Part shown: in pieces, positions 55,693 through 64,000 of the stretch | How positions within the stretch are numbered: position 1 is the first letter of the stretch | How the letters are laid out: each line of letters begins with the position of its first letter | Source of the DNA: Selaginella moellendorffii | Lineage: Eukaryota; Streptophyta; Lycopodiopsida; Selaginellales; Selaginellaceae | Direction: 5' to 3' | Assembly: GCF_000143415.4 (NCBI RefSeq) | Contig: NW_003314277.1 | Coordinates: 1,531,609 to 1,595,608 of the forward strand | Length of the DNA stretch: 64,000 nucleotides | Notes under the pieces: generated by a model | Told to the model about the DNA's origin: nothing | The model's database searches: none | The model's input: only the letters and a program-made list of their open reading frames with translations | Program-made: the position numbers and the translations under genes

Positions 55693-58600
55693 TGGAGGGA
55701 CCTTGCGCGAATAAATCAGTGACTCCTCCATCTTTCTTTCGGGAGTATCATCAAGGGGTTCACTCGGCACCAGTTCATCCAGTGTTTACTTTCCAAGCTC
55801 GTTTTTATAACAAGAAGTCTCCTATTATTCTCTCCGTGTTGGTTGATACAGGTTCGAGTTTATCTTCTATTGCTCGACCTGTTGTCACACGTTGTCGTCT
55901 ACACTTGCGTCGTGCGGCAGAACTAGTTTTCATTCTTTATGGCAACGGCCGTACACATGCATGTGCACGGGATGAGGTGGACCTGGTTGTGCGTGTGGGC
56001 GATCTCGAGCTTGAGTTGCAGTCGTTGCGGGTGGTGCCGAGTCAAGCTTTTGACCTCATTCTTGGTATGGATTGGTTGCAGCGCAATCATGCCAAGTGTG
56101 ACTTTGAGGCTTCTCCCCCTTGTCTTATACTTCCTTATGTTTCATCCATTCCTCTCACTTCCATACCTCTTCGTCCCTCTACTTCTACCTCTGCTTCCAT
56201 TACTTTTGTTTCCCCACTCTTTCCTTCTGTGTTTCCATCTTGTTCTGCTTTTCCCTTTTCCGATCCCTCCGACGATCTTTGTGTTGCAACAGTTGACCGG
56301 CTCATGAAGGAGTATTCTGATCTCTTTGAATTTGACCTATCGTCTGGAGCCAAGATTGCCACACGTCATCCAATTCCAACCGGGGATGCTCATCCAATCA
56401 AGGTTCCTGTTCGTCGTCGGTCACCTAAGGAGATCAAAATTTTACGAGCAAACGTCAAGGAAATGCTGGAAAAGGGTGTTATTCGGAAGTCGCGGAGTCC
56501 TTGGGCATGTGAACCTCATCTTGTGACGAAGCCTGATGGGAGTATTCGTTTCTGCATCGACTATCGTCCATTAAACGAAGTGATGATCCCAGATGTGTAT
56601 CCTCTTCCTCACACTGCTGATCTCTTGGATCGTCTGGGGCGAAGTCGTTGGTTCACCAAGCTAGATCTTGCTTCTGGGTATTGGCAAGTACCGATGGCCG
56701 AAGAAGATATTCCTAAGACTGCTTTTCGTACACCATTTGGGTTGTACGAGTTCTTGGTGATGCCGTTTGGTTTGAACAATGCTCCAGCAACTTTCCAGCG
56801 GATGATGGACGAGGTTCTTTGCGATATGCCGGAGGTGACTGCTGACTTCATTGATGATGTCTTGATCCACTCGGAGGGGACGTGGGAGGAGCACGTTCGT
56901 GATGTTTATAAAGTGTTGGATCGGCTACGCGACGTTGGTTTAAAGCTGAAGCGGTCGAAGTGCGTGTTTGGGTCCAAGGACACAACTTATCTTGGGTACC
57001 GTATTTCTCATGAGGGTTTGCAAGTTGATCCTGATAAACTTGTGGCTGTTCTAAAGTTCCCTACTCCGAAGTGTGTGAATGATGTGCAGCGCTTTTTGGG
57101 TAAGGTGCAGTATCTTGGTCGTTTTGTGGATCATCTTTCCGATCGCACTGCACCATTGCGAACGTTGCTAAAGTCATCAACGTCATCTTTCATCTGGTCT
57201 CCGGATTGTGAGCGGGCGTTCGTGGATCTCAAAGAGTTATTGATAACTCCTCCGGTTTTGGCATATCCTGATTACACTAGACCTTTTATTTTGCGCGTGG
57301 ATGCTTTTGACATTGGTCTTGGAGGTGTGTTGATGCAAGAGAGCTCGAGTGTGCCTGGTCAGCGCCATCCCATTGCATACATAAGCCGTACATTACAACC
57401 AGCGGAGATGAACTACTCCACGACGGAGAAGGAGTGTTTAGCAGCAGTCTGGGGTTTCGAGAAACTTCATGCATATCTACATGGTTCTCGGACGTTACTT
57501 GAAGGTGACCATGCTGTTGTTACTTCATTATTGAAGCGGAAGAACCTGGTTGGTCGTACGGCTCGATGGGCTTTGAAGCTTCAGATATATGATTTCGATG
57601 TTATTCATCGCCCAGGGAGTTCTATGGCTGATGCTGATGCCCTTTCTCGGGCTCCCCTTCCTTCTCCACTCACTTCGCATCATTCTGATGAACCTGTTGT
57701 TCCAGCATCTGTGGATTTTCTAGATGAGGATTCTGTGCCGTCGGCGGTTGCTGTCCTTGACGTTCAGTGTCCACAGGGTGCAGAGCAAGATCTGCCTTCT
57801 CTTGAGGAGGTTCGCGAGGCTCAAAAGATTGAGCCGTGGATTCGAAGGCTTCGAGATGGGTTTGAGAATCCTGCATCACTTGCTAATGACTTGCCTTTCC
57901 GGCATTTACATTCTCAATATCGCTTTGAAGATGGCCTTCTTTATTTTGTGGGGAGGGATCCCGATAATCATTTACGACTGGTGGTACCTTCGGTGTTTAT
58001 TCCGCGGTTTCTCCATGCCTACCATGATTCTCCTGTTCTAGGTGGGCATATGGGACACCGTCGTGTCACCAAGAAGCTGCGCAGGTCTTTCTATTGGCCG
58101 GAGATGCGACGTGATATTATCCGGTATGTGCGTAGCTGCGTTTGGTGCCAAGCTCGTAATACTCCCCCTTGTGCTGCAGAAGGACGGTTGGAGTCAATTG
58201 CAGTTTCCTGTCCGTTTGAGTTGGTGGCGTTTGATCTTATGGGACCTTTTCCACGGTCGACTGCTGGCAATGAGTATGTTATTATTGCTTCTGACTACTT
58301 GACTCGTTGGGTGGAAGTTGGTGCTCTTGCTAGCGCCTCTGCAACTGCTGTTAGATACTTCCTCCTCAATCGAGTGGTGTTCCAGCATTCTTGTCTAGAG
58401 CGGATTCTTTCGGATAATGGTCCTGCATTTATGGCTGAGGTATTTCATGTTTTGACATCTCGGTTGGGGATACGCCACACTTTTACGAGTGCTTATCATC
58501 CACAATCAGACAGTCTAGTGGAACGGCTCGTTCGGACATTCAAAGGGATGATTTCGAAGTATGTGAACTTTCAGCATTCGGATTGGGATGGTTATTTGCC

Positions 58601-59156
58601 GTCTCTTCGGTATGCCTATGTCACAGGGGTGCAGAGTTCTGTTGGTGCTTCACCATATAAACTTCTATATGGTCATGATCCAATATTACCAACAGAGTTG
58701 GGTTTACCTTCGCGATTGCCACGAGCTCCTGATGCTAGGTCATGGGATTAGTATTTGACAAGCATTCTTCCACTTGTCCGAGCAGAGTCTGCCGAACACT
58801 TAGGCCGCGTACAAGTGGGACAACAACGGCGCTACAACTCCCATCATCGTCCACCTGCAGAGTACAAAGTGGATGATTTGGTGTTAGTCCGTTTTCTCCA
58901 TCTTACGGTACGTGGTTTATCTAAGGGGCTCCTTGCGCAGTGGAAAGGACCGTATTGGGTGTTGCGGCAAGTTGGACCGCAAGTTTATGAGGTTCGGCAT
59001 GACGTTCAGCAGGCTGATCCTCCAGAGATTGTGCATGTGCAGTGGTTAAAACACTTCATACAAAGGGATCAGGAGCAGTTAATACCGTCTACAGATCCAC
59101 CGATGCCTCCTCCTGACGTTCCTCCAGATCCCGGCCCATCTACAAGAGAACCCTGA
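55692..59156 (+). pseudogene. Gypsy pol (protease-RT-RNaseH-integrase), one nonsense codon
   Basis: Long ORF of 1019 residues, then TAG at 58749-58751, then 134 more codons in the same frame. Protease active site VDTGSS at residue ~52. RT with [20 protein letters not shown] and catalytic FIDDV (~385; an F variant of YxDD). RNaseH with VDAFDIGLGGVL and NYSTTEKECLAAVWG. Integrase zinc motif HMGHRR ... CVWCQ at ~785-820. Catalytic core AFDLMGP ... LSDNGPAF ... YHPQSDSLVERL. After the TAG, the GPY/F module (AQWKGPYWVLRQVGPQVYEV) ends the protein. No chromodomain was recognised. Domain order RT-RH-IN marks Ty3/Gypsy. Confidence 0.93.
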
Positions 59157-59188
59157 CGGCCTTCCATTATTCCGAGAGGAGGGGATGA

Positions 59189-59362
59189 TGTGAGGGCCAA
59201 GTGTACGGCTACGATGCCGTATACTAATATTAGCGTAGTGGATTTTGGTAGCCGTCGGATTGGTTTCAATCTGAACCACTCGCTCCTGTATATAAGCTAG
59301 GGTTTTTGGGCTAATTGATATGCACATTTCTGTATTCCCTTTTCATATTCCATGCACTCACA
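59189..59362 (+). repeat. 3' LTR
   Basis: 174 bp, with five transitions relative to the 5' LTR. TATATAA is at 59289-59295. It is preceded by the polypurine tract at about 59176-59187. Confidence 0.95.
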
Positions 59363-59576
59363 TAGCTTGATGCTATTAATAAAATATTCTCTCTATTTGT
59401 AGAATTATATATTGACTTGTATAAATTATATCATTGTAAAATCCAACACTCAAAGTTGTTAGTGTTATCAGAAATATATGATATTCCACTTAAGATAGTA
59501 TCTTTAAATCTTATATTTCTCAAGTAAATTATAATCTTGTTCTGTAAAAATAAAAGCATTATATTCAAAAGTATAA
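59363..59576 (-). pseudogene. Second bulb-type lectin copy, 5' part
   Basis: Continues the lectin homology broken at 54351: aaatccaacactcaaagttg, cagaaatatatgatattcc and ttatattcaaaagt match 6032-6160 of the intact ORF region in the same orientation. Stops and deletions show this copy is dead, and it appears shorter than the 5.7-kb gene. The N-terminal region is not recognisable beyond about 59576. Confidence 0.75.
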
Positions 59577-60438
59577 TAATCTGTGATACATTTTTGGTTT
59601 GCTTAAGCAAACCTGTAGGGGGACTAGGATGGTAGTGGATATACTTAGAGTATACTTGAATATTCTAGGATATTCTACCATCTAACAGTTGTTATTCATT
59701 TAGATTAATTTTGTATTTATAATTTATAAAATTTCTTAAACCCTTTCTAGTATATTCTGTTTTATTCTATCATCTAATAAGCTCTATTTCGTTAAAGTGG
59801 GATTTATTCAGTAAAATGGGACTAGGTACAAATTTTCAAGTATTTGAAAATGACGTGAAATTATATGTTTTTTGTCCAGGGGCTAGACATATCTGGGGCA
59901 TGGTGACTAGCGCGGTGACTTTATGTCCAGACTGAGTCCATCTGGTTGTATAATAAATCTCATTGTCAAGGTGAACAAGCCGAATCTGAAGCTAAAGAAG
60001 AGCGATGGCATGCGCGCACACACTATTTGTTTGTTCATTGAGCGTGTGGTGAGCTTTCCAAGATGAACATCATTCCTATTAGCCAGACATATCACTTAAT
60101 GGTGAGAACATTTAGATATTATTCAATGTTATCTTTTTCTAACGAATCTAATTGTGAAGGTGTAGCAAGAGGCATTGCTAGTCTGGAGAAGTCATTTAAC
60201 TCATTTGACCCTTAGTGTATTTTCATGAAACTAAATAACATTCATATTATTAAGGAATTTCTCTAGTACCTTTTTTTTACGACATAGAGGCTTGCATTTC
60301 TTTCAAAGGTGATTTAGTAAAAGGCCTGAGGGCACATGCCATTCTATTTCTCAGACCGGTATTAAGATATACTAGTGCAAAGGGAAAAAGGTATTTGGTG
60401 ATCAAGTAAATGGCATGAGGGCACACGCCATTATAAGC
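59577..60438. other. AT-rich intergenic DNA next to a transposon end
   Basis: No gene. From about 60000 onward, short GGCACAYGCCAT-like motifs begin, suggesting the outer part of the transposon-like locus to the right. Confidence 0.4.
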
Positions 60439-60904
60439 CTAAGCGCTAGTGGACACCTCCTTTTTGGTACTCTCAGCGGTACTATCATCCTTCTCCGGGT
60501 CAGTTGTTTTGCTTTGGATTGTTGTCTCTGACGTTACTGGGGCGTTCTCGATAGTTGTTAATGTTGCCGTTTGTTCAGAAAAATGATCACCTGGAGTATA
60601 GTACGGGGAGTTTGGAAGACTTATATATTCTACATCTTCACCTATCTCCTTCTCCGTCTCCTTTTCTGCCTCACTTACAGATTTTGTGTTTGCCATGAGA
60701 ACGCTCTTCACCCTAAAATATGGAGTTCGTTGTGTTATAAAAGGAAACCAACACACACGCTGCAAGGGAATGATGGTACATAAAGCACGTAAGCCCACAA
60801 TATGGGTTTATGTGCCATTAGTATGGGCCACACGCCATATTATTAGATTTATGCACGTGTGATTGGTAAATGCATATGTCACATCATCTCAGGCCACATG
60901 CCAT
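60331..60904. repeat. Subterminal-type short repeats GG(C)CACAYGCCAT
   Basis: Four copies: 60331-60342 (ggcacatgccat), 60420-60431 (ggcacacgccat), 60826-60838 (ggccacacgccat) and 60892-60904 (ggccacatgccat). A weaker copy is near 60005. Clustered 12-13 bp motifs beside a transposase-like gene resemble subterminal transposase-binding repeats of CACTA/En-Spm elements. No terminal inverted repeat was identified. Confidence 0.6.
60439..60696 (-). CDS. Small acidic Ser/Thr/Glu-rich ORF (hypothetical)
   Basis: Starting at MANTKSVSEAEKETEKEIGE, about 85 residues, rich in Glu, Thr and Ser (SETTIQSKTTDPEKDDSTAE). An upstream extension to 60798 is open but ends in an acceptor-like 'ttttag', so an intron may precede the ATG. 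It has no known domain. It lies between the subterminal repeats, downstream of the transposase-like gene on the same strand, so it may be a second element-encoded protein or its last exons. Confidence 0.35.
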   Translation of the reverse strand: MANTKSVSEAEKETEKEIGEDVEYISLPNSPYYTPGDHFSEQTATLTTIENAPVTSETTIQSKTTDPEKDDSTAESTKKEVSTSA

Positions 60905-63900
60905 CACGCCTCCTCTGATTCAGATTCGGATTGTTCACCTTGAAATAAAATACATTAGAAACTTAGTAAAGGAATATTAATGAATCTCACCTTGAACCCG
61001 GGTTATGAATGCTCTTGCTGCATCTCTTGCATGGTTTGGCAAGGTGATGGTGGCACTCTGCTTCCGCATCCAACCATGCACAACATTATCCACCGATATG
61101 CTCATGCTGGGATCCCTTGGATTCAGCACCCATCTCTTTTCTAGGCAATCCTTCGTATATCCGGAACTTGGCTTGAACCACTCCACAGTTACATTGAAGG
61201 AGTTAGTTTCCGCGTCCTCCTCTGCATCAGTGATGTAGCGCCCCACCCATATCATTTGTTTTTTATTACTGGGTCTGACAAGCACGACCATTCCTTTGCA
61301 GACCTGTACTGGATTGAATGCTGAATCCGGCTTCTTGTTCCTCGGCCCACAATAGTGATCCTCAACATCGTTATCTGTCACTGCATTTCCAGAGGACATT
61401 GTTCCGCTACTATCTGGTGCTCTGGGTTCTGGCCAAAAGGACTCTTCCAATTCTTCATATACAACCGGCCCATTTTGGATAGCAGATATAATCTTCTCCC
61501 AGTATTCGAGCAAAGGCTTGCACCTCTGAAAATAGGATTCTCCACCAAACACCATCTTCCAGAAGGCAATATGCTGTCTAATCCCGGCCACTATACTTTC
61601 CTGGTCTTTGAGTCCATCCGGGTGCATTGGCCGTGGGGAACCCTGAGGAATCATAGGTTCCCCAGTTATGGGATCTCTCTTGAAGAGTTCAATGCCGTCC
61701 ACTGGCAGCCACACTGTGTCCCATTCTCTCATCTTGTACCTCATCACTGGAGCACCGTCACACATGCTGAAATGAAACTGAAGAGGCTTGGAGTGGCCAA
61801 TCAGCGTTTCGGATCCATCCCTGATATAGCCTCTTACAAACCCCTTAAAGTCTGGAACCTCTGTCAGAAGTGCAGCTTCAACAATGCCTTTGATGCAATT
61901 TTGGAATTCATCGTAGAGTTGTGGGAGGGTGAGGACATTGGATCACCGGAGGGACTCTGCCAGGTGACTGAACATGGCATCGACGTCTTCATGAGTGTGC
62001 CCAACCATGAGAAAGCCAAGTGTAACCGTTTCAAATATGCCTTTGGCAACAAGCATCGCCAAGTACGCGAAGACGTACATGTTTTTGTTCTCACTGCCAG
62101 CATTGTTTGTTTGGAGCAAAAGATGGGGTGGAAGGCCACATTGGCCACAAGAACTTCCTTGAGATTCTGCTTCGTTTGGATGAGGCTGTGCATTCACCGG
62201 GCGACCAGCCTCGTCGGAATGGCATGAGGCCTCACGTGATAACCCTACAATCTGACGGCCAATATATTCACTGGGATGGCATGGGGCCCCACACGATACT
62301 GCAAGCCTTTGCTCCTCCTCCAGCTGAACCCTGTATGGGGTTCGATCGACAAGGGCCTTATGCAAGGGTTGGCCGTTCAGCTCAGTCTGCGCACTTTGCA
62401 GAAACCTTAAGTGTTTTGCTAGGGAAGAAATCATCATGTTTGCACCCCCGCCACCCCATAGAGGTACAAAGAAGTTCCCATAGTTCTGGGCACCATGCCC
62501 ATGAGCGATTATGCCAAACAGAGACACAGGCAGCTGCATGGATGAAGAGATTGCCTTGGGGGTAGGATTGAGTCGAGGTAAGCACGTCTTTTTCTAGTCC
62601 ATTTTGTCGTGGATGATGCAGAGGTAAGAGTCAGGTCTCTCCATGGAGAGAATCTTGTTATGATAATATGCAGTCCTGCAACTTCTCTGCTCGATGTTGT
62701 GGTCGAGCCGCCTTCTAACCAACGTCTCTCGCTCTTGAGCGCTGCAAGAATTCTTCGACAAAGCCATTTTGATAGTAGTGCACTCGTCACACTTTGAAAA
62801 GCTGGAGTACTTTCCTATACTCACATCCCTGAACCTGTTGCTCCACAATCTACTAAATCTAGATTGGCTTAGCTTCCTGTAGCCATTACTCTGGAGTTCC
62901 CGATTCACATCTTCCAATATGGCCCCCTTGGTATACATGGAAGGGATAACTCATTGGGTGTCTCGTGTTCCATCTTCCAAGAGGCGGGTTTTATGTGGTT
63001 GCTGCTCGCTACATGTCTCGACAAACCTCTTGAAGATTGCCTCTCCATATACAACATGACCCCTGGTTTTGTGCGTACCGTCGTTCCTATGGATTGCCTG
63101 CTGAACCCTTTGTTCCTCGAACTCAGTTTTGATTCTGTAGAATGTGGTTCGAGGGACTCCATAAATGATTCTCCATGCCTTCATGCAGACCAAACCCCTC
63201 TGGAAGACCATGCCCCCCACCTGATGTTCTGAAGCATCAACAGATGACCGTAATGCCTCATACACAAAATTGCGAGCTGCCTTCCAGGACAATGTCTTGT
63301 ATTTTGCTCTCTCCTCTTCAATAGCATCCCAATCAGCATGTTGATAGCACCTCCTCTTGCAACAAGCAACTGTCGAGACCATTTGAACCTCCATTGCCAT
63401 TTTCTGCCTTTTCGGTTCGTTGCTCAGATCCCTTTGGCTGCGCTTCAGGAAGGTGTACTTTCTTTTCCCATGAAGAGATGTTCTATCATCAGTTATAATG
63501 GTGTTTGATTGTGAATCCTTCACATTCTCAAACACTAAGTGCCTCAATTTCCACCGCACAATGCTTCCAATAGTCATACTGTTTTCTTCTGTGTCAACAA
63601 CCTCTAAAATCGCAACTCCAATATCATCCCAGCCCAATTTTTGATTAGCAACTGCATCTCTTGGATCGACAACTGTGGCTAAGCCCTCAGCTACCACCTC
63701 CCCCTCGGGGTTGTTTAGAAACACCTTTGCCTAAATCCATGTAGCACGGTTCTTAAGATCCACGGAGGGAACATGCGTCGCACTTGCGCTGTCCCCAACA
63801 TCTGCTTTCTTCTGAAGATTTTTCAAGGCAACAACAACATTTACCCCGACGACCATCTCTCCTCGTTCAATAGCGACCACATTCCCATCGAAGACAATCT

Positions 63901-64000
63901 CTACTGATACAGCAGCATTGCCTTCCCCAAGCCTTTGACAGTGTATAACAAAGTTCCGATCCATAGACACAAGGGTCCCTTTTGCAACTCTCTTCCCACC
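60904..64000 (-). pseudogene. Transposon-like gene (DUF8039-like + DUF7869-like), four nonsense codons, partial
   Basis: One minus-strand frame runs from beyond the right edge to 60991, plus a last exon 60904-60938 after a 52-nt intron (60939-60990). The N-terminal region resembles the plant-transposon 'DUF8039' type as I recall it (KVFLNNPEGEVVAEGLATVVD, KLGWDDIGVAILEVVD). Then come a short helix-turn-helix-like WRIIYGVPRTTFYRIK, a Cys pair in FSKCDECTTIKMAL, IIHDKMD, and the DUF7869-like core NNAGSENKNMYVFAYLAML ... LGFLMVGHTHEDVDAMF. The C-terminus is acidic (SESESEEA). Stops at 63731 (TAG), 62951 (TGA), 62594 (TAG) and 61943 (TGA) interrupt a frame with no shift. The position before NAGSENKN, usually D in relatives I recall, is N. 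It is likely mobile-element derived; the enzymatic role is inferred. Confidence 0.72.

Larger units (their letters stand above)
54352..59362 (+). mobile_element. Complete Ty3/Gypsy LTR retrotransposon (5011 bp)
   Basis: LTRs of 174 bp (54352-54525 and 59189-59362) begin TGTGAG and end CTCACA. They differ by five transitions, no transversions and no gaps. 4-bp direct repeats TAGC flank the element. A polypurine tract (gagaggagggga) ends just before the 3' LTR. Gag and pol occupy 54760-59156. The usual initiator-Met primer site was not obvious after the 5' LTR. Three in-frame stops make the copy non-autonomous. It sits inside a lectin pseudogene. Confidence 0.96.

Overview
This 64 kb window is a piece of nuclear genome from a land plant, most likely a lycophyte such as Selaginella. 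Plant-type genes are split by very short introns (about 44-75 nt, GT-AG). There are two intronless PPR genes built mostly of short S-type repeats, a plant AP2/ERF factor, a plant P450, a nuclear tRNA-Pro(UGG), a plastid-type J-domain/ferredoxin fusion, and decayed Ty3/Gypsy elements. The species is my inference; no database was searched.

Layout. 1-574 (-): 5' exons of telomerase reverse transcriptase, running off the left edge. 788-3966 (+): organellar TWINKLE-type primase/helicase. 3.97-7.2 kb: AT-rich DNA holding a bulb-type (GNA-like) lectin ORF (-). 7.2-20.4 kb: a dense block with a PPR protein (+), the kinetochore subunit SPC24 (+), a membrane apyrase (-), the exosome helicase SKI2 (+; it shares a 205-bp divergent promoter with the apyrase), a P450 (+) and an LEA-like protein (+). 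20.6-25.8 kb: an ATP-Mg/Pi-type mitochondrial carrier (-), an AP2/ERF factor (+) and a HemW-like radical-SAM protein (+). 25.9-34.4 kb: accessory DNA with a decayed Ty3/Gypsy element (-), a PPR pseudogene, a Crinkler/RHS-type P-loop ATPase relic (-) and a 268-282 bp repeat pair. 34.5-40.5 kb: tRNA-Pro, a second PPR gene (-), a J-domain/ferredoxin fusion (+), RNA 3'-phosphate cyclase (+) and an RRM/CCHC-knuckle gene lacking its 5' exon (+). 41-43.2 kb: a small cysteine peptide ORF and broken fragments of EF-Ts and of a RIBA-type riboflavin enzyme. 43.2-48.7 kb: AT-rich desert. 48.7-53.3 kb: gamma-tubulin complex protein GCP4 (+), a coiled-coil gene flanked by an inverted duplication (-) and a small repeat ORF (-). 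54.2-59.6 kb: a second lectin copy split by a complete Ty3/Gypsy element with 174-bp LTRs. 60.4-64 kb: a long transposon-like gene (-) resembling the plant DUF8039 and DUF7869 families as I recall them, with subterminal repeats.

The housekeeping genes act in separate processes (telomere, organelle DNA, kinetochore, spindle nucleation, RNA decay and repair, organelle Fe-S/heme chemistry) and form no pathway cluster. The most unusual material is in the accessory parts. One is a 46-nt intron-like insertion inside a Gypsy integrase. Another is an 11-for-11 pattern of TAG/TGA (never TAA) stops in otherwise unshifted transposon frames. There is also a Crinkler-type ATPase relic in plant DNA, an AT-biased lectin with an unrecognised N-terminal half, a W-Y-W-Y-N cysteine peptide motif, and an inverted duplication around the coiled-coil gene.
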